From UPXZ01 sp047974405 (lineage in GTDB: Bacteria; Bacteroidota; Bacteroidia; Bacteroidales; Paludibacteraceae): a DNA stretch of 64,000 bases. The notes below the pieces were generated by a model. That model was not told the DNA's origin and did not search any database. It saw only the letters and a list, made by a program, of their open reading frames with translations. Positions 17,401 to 26,763 of the stretch are shown here, piece after piece (position 1 is the stretch's first letter; the number at the start of each line of letters is the position of its first letter). The position numbers and the translations under genes were made by a program. The DNA is taken from NCBI GenBank assembly GCA_047974405.1, contig JBKECI010000042.1:10910-74909 (forward strand), in the 5' to 3' direction.

Positions 17401-18804
17401 ATGAAAAGAAATCTTATTTTACTTTTAGCTTTAGTTTTTATAACATCCACCTCGTTTGCAAAGAAAAAAACTCAACGTTACAAAAAAACAAACGGAGTTA
17501 TTGAAGTTACCACACCCAAACGTTCTGCCGGACAAAAAGACGTGTTGAAACTGGCCTGTGATCCTATACCCACAGTGCGGGTTGCCGTGATAGGACTGGG
17601 AATGCGAGGACCGGGAGCTGTGGGGCGTATGACTCACATCCCCGGTGTAGAAGTAGTGGCGCTATGCGATGTATTGGAAAAAAACACAAAATCTGCCAAT
17701 CGGATATTGGCAAAAGCAGGCAAACCAGAAGCTCTCGAATTTTACGGAGACACTTCTGTATGGCGAAAAGTAACCAAACTCCCCAACGTAGATTTGGTTT
17801 ACATCGTTACCGATTGGAAATCGCACGCTACGATAGGAGTACAAGCGATGAAAGACGGTAAGCATGTAGCTATTGAAGTGCCGGCAGCTATGACAATGGA
17901 AGAAATATGGGATTTGATAAATACCTCAGAGCAAACCCGCAAACATTGCATGCAACTCGAAAACTGCGTGTACGACTTTTTTGAACTCACCACCTTGAAT
18001 ATGGTTCAACAAGGATTGTTGGGAGAAGTGATACACGGCGAAGGAGCTTATATACACGGGCTACAACCTTTTTGGAAACAATACTGGAATGATTGGCGAA
18101 TGGAATTTAACCGCACGCATAGAGGCGATGTATATCCCACACACGGGTTGGGTCCTGTTTGCCAAGCAATGAATATCCACCGAGGCGACCGCTTGAAATA
18201 CTTGGTTTCGATGGATACGAAACCCATCGGAAACCCCGCTTACATCAAAGAAAAAACGGGAGAAACCGTAACCGATTTCAAAAATGGAGACCATACGATG
18301 ACTATGATTTCTACCGAAAAACAAAAAACGATACTCATAGAGCATGACGTTACTTCTCCCCGCCCTTACAACCGCATGTATCAAATATCAGGCACCAAAG
18401 GTTTTGCCAATAAATACCCGACACAGGGCTACGCCTTGGATAATTCGGTGTTGGACGATGATGTAGCCCCTAATCACGAAAATTTGAATGCTCACAGTTT
18501 TGTCCCCGATTCTGTCAGAAAATCACTGATGAAAAAATACATCCATCCTATTGCAGCAGACATTTCGGAGCTTGCCAAAAAAGTAGGCGGACACGGAGGA
18601 ATGGACTTCATCATGGACTATCGTTTGATGTATTGCCTTCAAAAAGGATTACCATTGGATATGGACGTGTATGACTTGGCCGAATGGTGCTGTTTGATAC
18701 CTTTAACAGAAATATCGCTTGAAAATAATTCGGCTCCGGTTGCCATTCCCGATTTTACGAGAGGCAACTGGGATAAACTGAAAGGACTTACATTCGAAAG
18801 ATAA
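17401..18804 (+). CDS. GH109-like, NAD-dependent glycosidase, copy 1
   Basis: A 467-residue Gfo/Idh/MocA-fold protein. A signal peptide (1-20) precedes a Rossmann domain that opens with VAVIGLGMRGPG. The central block holding HRGDVYPTHGLGPV and the C-terminal YDLAEWCCLIPL block match the GH109 family. GH109 enzymes use tightly bound NAD+ in an oxidation-elimination mechanism to cleave alpha-N-acetylgalactosamine (blood-group A, Tn-type structures). Export as a folded, cofactor-loaded protein would normally need a Tat signal; a twin-arginine motif is not obvious here. Placed after the NahK-like kinase in the same direction (116-nt gap). Family call is good, exact substrate is inference. Confidence 0.87.
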   Translation: MKRNLILLLALVFITSTSFAKKKTQRYKKTNGVIEVTTPKRSAGQKDVLKLACDPIPTVRVAVIGLGMRGPGAVGRMTHIPGVEVVALCDVLEKNTKSANRILAKAGKPEALEFYGDTSVWRKVTKLPNVDLVYIVTDWKSHATIGVQAMKDGKHVAIEVPAAMTMEEIWDLINTSEQTRKHCMQLENCVYDFFELTTLNMVQQGLLGEVIHGEGAYIHGLQPFWKQYWNDWRMEFNRTHRGDVYPTHGLGPVCQAMNIHRGDRLKYLVSMDTKPIGNPAYIKEKTGETVTDFKNGDHTMTMISTEKQKTILIEHDVTSPRPYNRMYQISGTKGFANKYPTQGYALDNSVLDDDVAPNHENLNAHSFVPDSVRKSLMKKYIHPIAADISELAKKVGGHGGMDFIMDYRLMYCLQKGLPLDMDVYDLAEWCCLIPLTEISLENNSAPVAIPDFTRGNWDKLKGLTFER

Positions 18805-18873
18805 AATTGTTAATAGCAACAACAGTTATTTGCAATAAAGTTATTTCAACCTTTGTATCTTCTTGATATTCTC

Positions 18874-18941
18874 TTTCCGCCAAATTTGTAAAAAGCACAG
18901 AAATATATCAAACTCAATGTTTTTTGCAAATTTGACGGAAA
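18874..18941. repeat. Imperfect 21-bp inverted repeat between the GH109 genes
   Basis: TTTCCGCCAAATTTGTAAAAA (first 20 bases matter most) at 18874-18894 is inverted with two mismatches at 18921-18941 around a 26-nt spacer. There is no T run, so it is a weak terminator candidate at best. It may be an attenuator, an mRNA-stabilising hairpin or a paired operator for the second gene. Confidence 0.6.
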
Positions 18942-19062
18942 TTTCTATTAAAAAATATGACCTTCAACAAGTCAAATATTGAGCAATAAGGAAGCGGATA
19001 TACAGAAAACAAAACGATAAACACATAAAAAACCAATAATTGACGTCCAACAGCGCGAATCT

Positions 19063-20442
19063 ATGTCTTTAATCTCCTTTAATCCTTTTTTTCGTCTCTT
19101 TGGAAAGGTACAAAGTAGTAATCATAAAATAGCAAAAGGGAAAATAACACTTGCAATACCTAAACGACCCAAAGGACAAAAAGATGTTTTAAAACTTGCA
19201 TGCAATCCTGTACCTACAGTTAGGATTGCAATTGTAGGAGTGGGAACCAGAGGGATTGCAGTCATAAAACGCATGCTTTGCATACCAAACACGGAAATAG
19301 TTGCACTCTGTGATTTGTATGAAAAGAACACGCTTGAAGGCAATCTCGTATTGGAGCAGGCAAAAAAGCACAAAGCATCTGTATTTTATGGAGAAACCGC
19401 ATGGCAAAAAATAACCAAGCTACCCGATGTAGATTTGGTGTACGTAGCCACAGAATGGAAACTTCATGCCCGCATAGGCATACAGGCAATGAAAGATGGC
19501 AAGCATGTAGCCATTGAAGTACCGGCCGCATTGACCATACAAGAAATTTGGGATTTGGTAAACACTGCAGAACAAACACGCCGGCATTGTATCCAGCTCG
19601 AAAATTGTGTGTACGATTCATTTGAACTCACCACACTCAATATGGTACAGCAAGGATTGTTGGGAGAAATAATACACTGTCAGGGAGCCTACATTCACCA
19701 ACTGCAACCATTTTGGAGCAAGTGGCGTACCGAATACAACCATTTACACAGAGGTGATTTGTATCCCACGCACAGCTTGGGACCTGCCTGCCAGATACTA
19801 AACATACATCGCGGCGACAGATTGGAGTATTTAGTCTCGATGGATACAAAAGCGGTTGGCAATTTATGTCATTATCAAAAATCTACAAATAAAGCGATAA
19901 AAGATTTTAAGAATGGAGACCATACGATGACTATGATTTCCACCGCAAATCGCAAATCGATTTTGATAGAACACAACGTAGTTTCACCCCGCCCCTACAA
20001 TCGGATGTATCAGGTTACTGGCACCAAAGGATTTGCCAATAAATATCCGATAGAAGGTTATAGTTTTGATAAGCAAACATTTGGCGAAATAGTTTGCGAT
20101 AACAGAAAAAGCGAATGGGATAAAGACACTTTTATAACCGATGCGGACAAAGACATGTTAATAGAAAAATACACACATCCCATTGTATATCACACAGATA
20201 AGTACACAAAGGATACAGACAATCCAAAAGACTTAAATTATATTATGGATTTTCGGCTCATATATTGTTTGCACAACGGTTTACCGTTGGATATGGATGT
20301 GTACGACCTGGCAGAATGGTGCTGCGCAATTCCTTTATCCGAAATTTCACTTGAAAACAACTCTATGCCGGTTGCCATTCCCGATTTTACCCGAGGCTAT
20401 TGGAATAAATTGAATAAACTTAATTTTGCCATACAGAAATAA
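19063..20442 (+). CDS. GH109-like, NAD-dependent glycosidase, copy 2
   Basis: A 459-residue tandem paralogue of the preceding gene, matching it through most of its length. Examples are GHTMT-type block FKNGDHTMTMIST, HRGDLYPTHSLGPA, and the YDLAEWCC block. The Rossmann entry is IAIVGVGTRG. The N-terminus (MSLISFNPFF...) differs from copy 1 and does not look like a normal signal peptide, so this copy may be cytoplasmic or its true start may differ. Divergence is scattered over the gene, suggesting an old duplication with possible change of substrate. A 258-nt gap with a hairpin separates the two genes. Confidence 0.85.
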   Translation: MSLISFNPFFRLFGKVQSSNHKIAKGKITLAIPKRPKGQKDVLKLACNPVPTVRIAIVGVGTRGIAVIKRMLCIPNTEIVALCDLYEKNTLEGNLVLEQAKKHKASVFYGETAWQKITKLPDVDLVYVATEWKLHARIGIQAMKDGKHVAIEVPAALTIQEIWDLVNTAEQTRRHCIQLENCVYDSFELTTLNMVQQGLLGEIIHCQGAYIHQLQPFWSKWRTEYNHLHRGDLYPTHSLGPACQILNIHRGDRLEYLVSMDTKAVGNLCHYQKSTNKAIKDFKNGDHTMTMISTANRKSILIEHNVVSPRPYNRMYQVTGTKGFANKYPIEGYSFDKQTFGEIVCDNRKSEWDKDTFITDADKDMLIEKYTHPIVYHTDKYTKDTDNPKDLNYIMDFRLIYCLHNGLPLDMDVYDLAEWCCAIPLSEISLENNSMPVAIPDFTRGYWNKLNKLNFAIQK

Positions 20443-20471
20443 AATGTATCGTAATTGATTTATAAATAATA

Positions 20472-20732
20472 GAGATTATATAAATCAGAATGATATATGC
20501 CTGTTTCTCAAAAATTTAAATCGATACATCTTTTTTCTGTGGAGAACTAACGGATGAAGATTATAAATTTCAATTCCCCTAAATCTCCTTTGACCAAAGG
20601 AAACTTGAAAAATTCCTCCTATGCAAAGGGGGTAAGGGGGATTGAAATAATCTATCCTCAGGGAAAGGGATAAGAAAATTTGGAATATTTTACTGATAAT
20701 AAGAACAATAACAAACTAATCGGTATAATATC
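20472..20732 (+). repeat. MITE-like interspersed repeat, copy 2
   Basis: A 261-bp copy in the same orientation as copy 1. It starts GAGATTATATAAATC and ends at TATAATATC, and is flanked by perfect 5-bp direct repeats TAATA (20467-20471 and 20733-20737). The interior fold-back (CCCCTAAATCTCC against GGGGGTAAGGGGGATTG) is best preserved here. It lies between the second GH109 gene and the CotH gene. Confidence 0.9.
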
Positions 20733-20916
20733 TAATAGATTAATCTGTATAATATTCTCATAAGAGAGAAAATAATAACAGCAAGAAACGTTAAATTCTT
20801 TGCTGTAAGCCAAATATTTATAAAGGTTATCCTACCTTTATCACCGAAAAAAGACACAGTATTGATTCTATAGTTGATTTTATAAAATATATTCCATTGA
20901 TTTAATAACAGATACA

Positions 20917-23301
20917 ATGAAAAAAACTTTAATTTCATTATGTTTTGCTGTTCTTTGTATAATGGCAGCCCAGGCAAAACCTATATTTACACAGGCGCAA
21001 TACCTGATTGCGACATTGAGCAACACTGCCACCGGAGTAGTAAGTTTGGGAAACGCCACCTACCCCTTGGCGTATAGCCCAGACAGAAATGAAGAAAATG
21101 CTTTGGCAACAGATTTTTGGAAGATTATCAATGTATCGGATACTCAGTACGCATTTCAAAACGCCTCTACCGGTCAATACATACAATACAATTCGGGAGC
21201 GGTTTCAGAAAGATCTGCCCTCGTTTTGGTCGACGCATTGCAGCCCGACAATTCCACCTCGTTTACACTCGAACTCAAATTGGTTAACGGACTATGCTAC
21301 TACATCATCCGCTCTGCCGTGAACAACTCAAAGGTATGGAACAAAAGGAATGCGGCATACAATTCTCTGTATCCGGTTGGTGTATATTCCGGTAATGGTA
21401 GCGATAACGAACTCTTCGTCTTTTACGATTTGTCGGGTAACGCCGTTACTGACGAAACTCCCGTCCCATTACCCAACGCCGGCAGAACTTTAGACCCATT
21501 TTCACCCTATTTGCTTTCACTTACCTTTGACGGAAAAACACCTACAGTAGATAAGCAGAGTAAAAAAATCTATATTTCTATTATACCCGAAACTATGAGT
21601 GAAAGTGTGAGCAAAACCATTCAATACGTTCCAGTAAATACCTCATACACTTTGTATATCAACAATGTAAAGGTAGAATCGGGGGCAACTTTCCAATTTG
21701 ACAATGTTACAGCATCCACCTCCTTTTCGGTAGAAATCAAAAATGGCAACAGCAGTTTGATGTCTGGTACACTCCATTTCAGTTGCCTTCCCTTGGTGCA
21801 ATTATACTCTGACGGTGCTATCGGTACCGTGTACACGCTTGGCAGGGTAGCAGTAACAGAGCCTGAGAAGAGCGATTCTACAGAAGTAATCCTTACTAAT
21901 GTAAAAACACGTGGAGCGCTCTCGTTGAGTTTTGATAAAAAATCGTTTGCACTCAACATCAGAAACAGCACTGGAACCGACTCGGACGACCGGTCATTTT
22001 TTTCGCTGCGAAACGATAACAACTGGATATTAGACGCTATGTACATCGACCCGGCTCGGATGAGAAACCGCGTAAGCACTGATATTTGGAACAGTTTTTC
22101 GACCAAACCTTACTGGGCTGGAGACGAGCCTCAAATGATTAACGGGACGCGGGGACGGTTTGTAGAACTGTTTATCAACGATGTATATCACGGCTTATAC
22201 TGTATGACCGAAAAAATAGACCGCAAGCAATTGAAACTAAAAAAACTGAAATCGACAACCGATGCAAATAACCAAACCATTTACACGCAGCGCGGAACGT
22301 TGTTCAAAGCAGTAGGCTGGAGCAATGCAGTATTGATGGGATACCCTTACGGAGGAAAAAAAACATATTCAATGTATAATAACTCGAACATAGCGTGGAA
22401 CAATTACGAGTGCAAATACCCCGAACTTGACGAGGGAGAACCAATTATGTGGGATAATCTGTACAAAGCACTTTTGATTCCCAACGAATATTACACCTCC
22501 GATGCCGATTTTAATCTAAAAGTGGGCGATGTGTTTGACTTACCTGTATATCTTGATTATTATCTGCTCAACGATTTGATGTTGGCAACAGATAATCATG
22601 GCAAAAATACTTATACCTCCATTTACGACCAGACGGTTTCGAATAAAGTATGTATCACCCCTTGGGATATGGATGGTACGTGGGGTATCAGGTGGGATGG
22701 CTCCAAAAATATCACTCAGCCCCAACAAAACTTAGATACTTTCCTTATAGAGAACGAACACGGGCAGCTTAATCTTTACTTGCGCCTCAAAAGGCAGAAT
22801 GTAAACAGCTGGCAAACCCAACAATTGAAAGAGCGATATTTGCAATTGCGGGGCGGTGCGTTTAGTTTTGACACAATTATGAACAGATTTCAAACTTACG
22901 CCTCATTATTTGCTCTTAGTGGAGCAGACGGTAGAGAAGTTGATAAATGGGGACAATACGGGTTGGTAAAGAATATCGCTTCCGAGATGAATTATATTTC
23001 CGATTGGCTCTCTCAGCGGCTGGCATTTCTCGACTTACAGTATCTTGGAGAGGCATATTCGGGAATTGCAGATCATAAAAGCGGTACAACTATTCAATAT
23101 GGACCAAACCCCGTTTCCGATATACTTATGATAAAAGGGTTGCCGGGCGGAAGCGCAATATCTCTTTATACGTTTCAGGGGATAATGCTTGAACATACAG
23201 TGTCAAACGGCGATGACATACAAGTAAATATGACCAAATACCCTGCAGGTATTTATATTGTCAGAGGAGAGAGTTTCTTTACAAAAATTGTTAAAAAATA
23301 G
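20917..23301 (+). CDS. CotH-family secreted protein with type IX sorting domain
   Basis: The 794-residue protein has a signal peptide (about 1-20). A beta-trefoil/ricin-like N-terminal region follows (about 25-165, with repeats such as FQNASTGQYIQYNSG), then an Ig-like segment, and a CotH kinase-like domain (about 325-620). The CotH domain includes ATDNHGKNTYTSIYD and the metal-binding ITPWDMDGTWG. The last ~75 residues (starting YGPNPVSDIL, ending YPAGIYIV and a basic tail) are a type A T9SS sorting domain, so the product is exported across the outer membrane and probably attached to the cell surface. CotH proteins phosphorylate secreted proteins in spore formers; the substrate in Bacteroidota is unknown. 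Confidence 0.88.
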   Translation: MKKTLISLCFAVLCIMAAQAKPIFTQAQYLIATLSNTATGVVSLGNATYPLAYSPDRNEENALATDFWKIINVSDTQYAFQNASTGQYIQYNSGAVSERSALVLVDALQPDNSTSFTLELKLVNGLCYYIIRSAVNNSKVWNKRNAAYNSLYPVGVYSGNGSDNELFVFYDLSGNAVTDETPVPLPNAGRTLDPFSPYLLSLTFDGKTPTVDKQSKKIYISIIPETMSESVSKTIQYVPVNTSYTLYINNVKVESGATFQFDNVTASTSFSVEIKNGNSSLMSGTLHFSCLPLVQLYSDGAIGTVYTLGRVAVTEPEKSDSTEVILTNVKTRGALSLSFDKKSFALNIRNSTGTDSDDRSFFSLRNDNNWILDAMYIDPARMRNRVSTDIWNSFSTKPYWAGDEPQMINGTRGRFVELFINDVYHGLYCMTEKIDRKQLKLKKLKSTTDANNQTIYTQRGTLFKAVGWSNAVLMGYPYGGKKTYSMYNNSNIAWNNYECKYPELDEGEPIMWDNLYKALLIPNEYYTSDADFNLKVGDVFDLPVYLDYYLLNDLMLATDNHGKNTYTSIYDQTVSNKVCITPWDMDGTWGIRWDGSKNITQPQQNLDTFLIENEHGQLNLYLRLKRQNVNSWQTQQLKERYLQLRGGAFSFDTIMNRFQTYASLFALSGADGREVDKWGQYGLVKNIASEMNYISDWLSQRLAFLDLQYLGEAYSGIADHKSGTTIQYGPNPVSDILMIKGLPGGSAISLYTFQGIMLEHTVSNGDDIQVNMTKYPAGIYIVRGESFFTKIVKK

Positions 23302-23375
23302 ACCATAGTTAGAGTAAAAAGTTTCTACACCTCTGAGAAAGTATTGCTATATTTCTCTTCAAAGCAAAAATATTT

Positions 23376-23435
23376 AAAAATGCGCAAAATCGGCTAAATT
23401 CTTCGTTGGACGGCATATTTTGCGCATTTTTAGAT
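23376..23435. terminator. Hairpin after the CotH gene
   Basis: AAAAATGCGCAAAAT (23376-23390) is perfectly inverted at 23417-23431, leaving a 26-nt loop. The arm carries a GC core and a T run on its outer side, consistent with a terminator readable in both directions. Confidence 0.7.
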
Positions 23436-23588
23436 GTCTTTGATAATAGTACAATTGCTTGTTAAAACTTAGAATAATCACTCATGTCCTCTCTCAAAAA
23501 AACTAAATCTAAAATCAGTATTGAAGAAAAAAATCTATTATATTTGCATTCTTTAATTCTAATTATTTAAAATAGATACATTTTACGT

Positions 23589-23978
23589 ATGAAAAAATTT
23601 ATTGTCATTTCCTCTATTGTGCTTGCCATAGCGCTTGCAGGGTTTATTTATTTCAAATTTTTCTTTGTGTTTGGCGAAGGTGTAAAATCGGGAGAGCTAA
23701 ACTACATTGTAAAAAAAGGGATAATATTCAAAACCTACGAGGGTAAATTGATACAGTCGGGATTTCGTTCCTCAAGCAAAATATCAAGTGGCGCAGCTGT
23801 TCAGTCCAACGAATTTGAGTTTTCGGTAGCCAATCAAGCCATAGCCGACTCATTGATGCTCAACAGTGGGAGAAATATGGAGCTTCGTTACAAAGAATAC
23901 AACGGAGCCGTCCCTTGGAGAGGATTCAGCAGGTATGTAGTGGACAAAATTATTACTATTGACAACCAAGCGCCGTAA
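23589..23978 (+). CDS. Conserved small membrane-anchored protein of unknown function
   Basis: A 129-residue protein with one N-terminal hydrophobic segment (about 4-28) that is either an uncleaved anchor or signal peptide, followed by a ~100-residue soluble part. The sequence around GVKSGELNYIVKKGIIFKTYEGKLIQSG looks like a small conserved Bacteroidota family that databases sometimes label misleadingly as 6-phosphogluconate dehydrogenase; no dehydrogenase fold could fit here. A TATATTTG (-7-like) box lies at 23539-23546. It sits alone, 157 nt before galK in the same direction. Confidence 0.75.
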   Translation: MKKFIVISSIVLAIALAGFIYFKFFFVFGEGVKSGELNYIVKKGIIFKTYEGKLIQSGFRSSSKISSGAAVQSNEFEFSVANQAIADSLMLNSGRNMELRYKEYNGAVPWRGFSRYVVDKIITIDNQAP

Positions 23979-24134
23979 CCCAAAGGGTAAAATTCTCTTA
24001 AAATAGGCGAAAAATAAAAGTTTATTGAATATCAAAGTAAATTGAATACTTTTTTTTGCTAAATTTGCAAGAGACTCTAAACATAATACCAATACATAAA
24101 ATATCTATTAAAAAATTTAATATCAAAAAAAACA

Positions 24135-25301
24135 ATGGAAGTATCTGAATTGAAAAAAGCATTTAAAGAAACGTACGGACACGAGGCTGAAGCCGTATAT
24201 TTTTCACCCGGACGTGTCAATTTAATCGGAGAACATACCGACTACAATGGTGGTTTTGTATTCCCTTGCGCTCTTAGTTTTGGAACCTATCTGCTCCTTC
24301 GCAAAAACGGAGAAAAATTCATTCAATTTCGCTCTTTAAATCAACCCGAAGTTGTAAAAGTTTCGATGGACAAAGTTACGGAGCGGCTCGAAAACAAATC
24401 ATGGGCAAACTATCCGTTGGGAGTTATCGCCCAATTTTTCAAACGCAATTTGGGATTTGATTACGGATTTGATATGCTCATTTGGGGAAATGTACCCAAT
24501 GGAGCCGGATTGTCTTCTTCTGCCGCGTTAGAAGTGGTAACCGCCTATGCTCTAAACGACCAACTCGGCACCAATCTCAACCGCACAGAACTGGCTAAAA
24601 TCGGGCAAAAAGCGGAACACGAATTTGCCCTTGTAAACTGCGGAATTATGGACCAATTTGCAAGCGCGCAAGGCAAAAAAGATCATGCCATTTTTCTGAA
24701 TTGTGACACGTTGGAATTTGACTTGGTTCCCGTAAAGCTGAAAGGTGTAAAAGTGGTCATCTCCAACACCCATAGTCCCCACAAATTGGACTCTGGCGCA
24801 TACAATCAACGTGTTGCCGAGTGCAAAAAAGCAGTAGAAGAGATTAACAAAGTTCGCCCTATCAAATATTTAGCAGAACTGACAGAAGAAGACTTCAAAA
24901 AAGTGGAAGGAGCCATTGCCGATAAAATAGCTCATAAGCGCGCCCGCCATGTGGTAGGTGAAGTTCAGCGCACTACCGATGCCGTACAGGCTCTCAAAGC
25001 CGGCAATTTAGAAAAATTCGGAGATTTGATGAATGCCTCGCATGTTTCACTACGAGATGATTACGAAGTTACCGGACCCGAACTGGATGCTATGGCTGAG
25101 GCTGCATGGAAAATCGCAGGAGTAATAGGCTCGCGTATGACAGGAGGTGGATTTGGCGGATGTACCGTTTCATTGGTCAAAGATGAAGCGATAGACGAAT
25201 TTATCGAAAAAGTAGGAAAAGAATACGAAACTAAAATAGGTATCAAGCCCGACTTCTACATTGCCGAAATTGGTGACGGTGCCACAAAAATTATAGGATA
25301 A
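24135..25301 (+). CDS. galK: Galactokinase
   Basis: A 388-residue GHMP kinase that phosphorylates alpha-D-galactose at C1, first committed step of the Leloir pathway. All signatures are visible: the galactokinase motif GRVNLIGEHTDYNGG near residues 26-40, the ATP-binding GAGLSSSAALEV near 120-131, and the C-terminal GGGFGGCTVSLV. Length is standard. TAAATTTG at 24060-24067 is a candidate -7 element. galM follows on the same strand, but a MITE-like repeat has come to lie between the two genes. Confidence 0.97.
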   Translation: MEVSELKKAFKETYGHEAEAVYFSPGRVNLIGEHTDYNGGFVFPCALSFGTYLLLRKNGEKFIQFRSLNQPEVVKVSMDKVTERLENKSWANYPLGVIAQFFKRNLGFDYGFDMLIWGNVPNGAGLSSSAALEVVTAYALNDQLGTNLNRTELAKIGQKAEHEFALVNCGIMDQFASAQGKKDHAIFLNCDTLEFDLVPVKLKGVKVVISNTHSPHKLDSGAYNQRVAECKKAVEEINKVRPIKYLAELTEEDFKKVEGAIADKIAHKRARHVVGEVQRTTDAVQALKAGNLEKFGDLMNASHVSLRDDYEVTGPELDAMAEAAWKIAGVIGSRMTGGGFGGCTVSLVKDEAIDEFIEKVGKEYETKIGIKPDFYIAEIGDGATKIIG

Positions 25302-25319
25302 TTTTATTCAGATTCATTA

Positions 25320-25581
25320 GGCATCATACAGATTAGTTTGTTATGATTCTTATTATTCAGTAAAATATTCCTATTTTTCTTGTCCCTTTTCCAGATGATA
25401 GATTATTTTAATCCCCCCTTCCCCCTTTTTCAAAGGGAGAATTTCTCAAGTCCCCTTTGGCGAAAGGGGATTTAGGGGAATTGAAATTTATAATCTCCAT
25501 CCGCTAGTTCTCTACAGAAAAAAGATGTATCGATTTAAATTTTTGAGATACAGCATATATCATACTAACTTATATAATCTC
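25320..25581 (-). repeat. MITE-like interspersed repeat, copy 3 (between galK and galM)
   Basis: A 262-bp copy in reverse orientation relative to copies 1 and 2. It is flanked by CATTA (25315-25319) and TATTA (25582-25586), a 5-bp duplication with one mismatch. It begins 19 nt after the galK stop and ends 71 nt before the galM start. Its strong internal fold-back could act as a partial terminator or as an mRNA processing site within a gal transcript. Confidence 0.9.
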
Positions 25582-25652
25582 TATTAAAAATAAAAAAACA
25601 GATAAACTCCCCTTCCCTTAGACAGGAGTCGGCTGTACATAATAAATTCATC

Positions 25653-26678
25653 ATGAACGAAATAACGATAGACGGTAAAAAAGTAGTCCTCCACACCATT
25701 AAGAATCGGCAGGGTATGTCTGCCGACATTTCCAACTACGGAGCCAAGGTAGTGCGATTGTTTGTTCCCGGGAGGGATGGAAAATTGGCAGATGTCGTAC
25801 TTGGTTTTGACACATTGGAAGAGATTACTACCAAAGAGACTTATTTTGGTGCTGTTTGCGGAAGATTTGCAAATAGAATTGGACACGGCAAGTTCACATT
25901 GGACGGCAAAGAATATACCCTCCCCGTAAATAATGGTCCCAACAGTTTGCACGGTGGCATAGAAGGCTTTAATATGAAAATATGGGAAGTAGTTTCCGTA
26001 TCAGAAAGTGTTTTGGTGTTTCACTACCTCTCTCCCGATGGAGAAGAGGGGTACCCCGGTAATGTAAGTGTTACCGTTACTTACGAAGTATCGGATGATA
26101 ATCAATTGAAAATTCATTACGAAGCCACCACAGACAAACCTACACTTGTAGCTTTGACCAATCACTCCTATTTTAACTTGAGAGGCGCTGGCGAGGGAAA
26201 TATTGATGGACAGTATTTACAACTGAATGCCGACTTTCACACATTGCTAGACGAGTTTACCTGCCCCACCGGAGAGGTGTCAAAAGTAGATGGAACCCCT
26301 TATGATTTTCGTAAACCGGCTTTGTTGAAAGAAAGAATTTACAACGAGGTTTACAAAGCCAATCGTGGAATGGACGATAATTTTGTAATTCGCAAATCGC
26401 AACCGCATGAACTGGCGCTTGCCGGATATGTGTATGAACCCGAGAGTGGACGAAAAATGGAACTTTATACTACCAAGCCGGGTGTGCAAATATATACAGA
26501 CAATTGGCAGGAAAAGATAACAGGGAAAGAGGGTAAAACCTACGATGTGCAGCATGCTATTTGCCTCGAAGCTCAAGGTTTTCCCAATTCGCCCAATATT
26601 CCACATTTCCCGAGTGCAATACTGCGTCCCGAAGAGAAATACGACGAGTGGTGCAATTACAAATTTAGTGTAGAATAG
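25653..26678 (+). CDS. galM: Aldose 1-epimerase (mutarotase)
   Basis: A 341-residue galactose mutarotase of the beta-sandwich family that interconverts alpha and beta anomers before GalK acts. The catalytic histidine is seen in VALTNHSYFNL and the catalytic glutamate in ICLEAQGFPNSPN; FANRIGHGKFTLDG is the usual N-terminal motif. No signal peptide, so it is cytoplasmic. It follows galK, with repeat copy 3 in between. Confidence 0.94.
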   Translation: MNEITIDGKKVVLHTIKNRQGMSADISNYGAKVVRLFVPGRDGKLADVVLGFDTLEEITTKETYFGAVCGRFANRIGHGKFTLDGKEYTLPVNNGPNSLHGGIEGFNMKIWEVVSVSESVLVFHYLSPDGEEGYPGNVSVTVTYEVSDDNQLKIHYEATTDKPTLVALTNHSYFNLRGAGEGNIDGQYLQLNADFHTLLDEFTCPTGEVSKVDGTPYDFRKPALLKERIYNEVYKANRGMDDNFVIRKSQPHELALAGYVYEPESGRKMELYTTKPGVQIYTDNWQEKITGKEGKTYDVQHAICLEAQGFPNSPNIPHFPSAILRPEEKYDEWCNYKFSVE

Positions 26679-26729
26679 GTAACTTGCACACACAAAAAAC
26701 GTGTATAAAAGGCTGGTAAAGAGGTTAAA

Positions 26730-26763
26730 GAGGGGACGTAAATTTATTTGCCGTCCCCTTTAA
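26730..26763. terminator. Hairpin between galM and the convergent histidine kinase
   Basis: AGGGGACG (26731-26738) pairs with CGTCCCCT (26752-26759) and is followed by a T-rich tract. It overlaps the stop codon of the kinase gene and probably ends galM transcription. Confidence 0.7.

Noticed and set aside
20738..20755. Fifth, partial copy of the mobile repeat after copy 2
   Set aside because: Only about 12 bp (AATCTGTATAAT) resembles the element end; too short to call.
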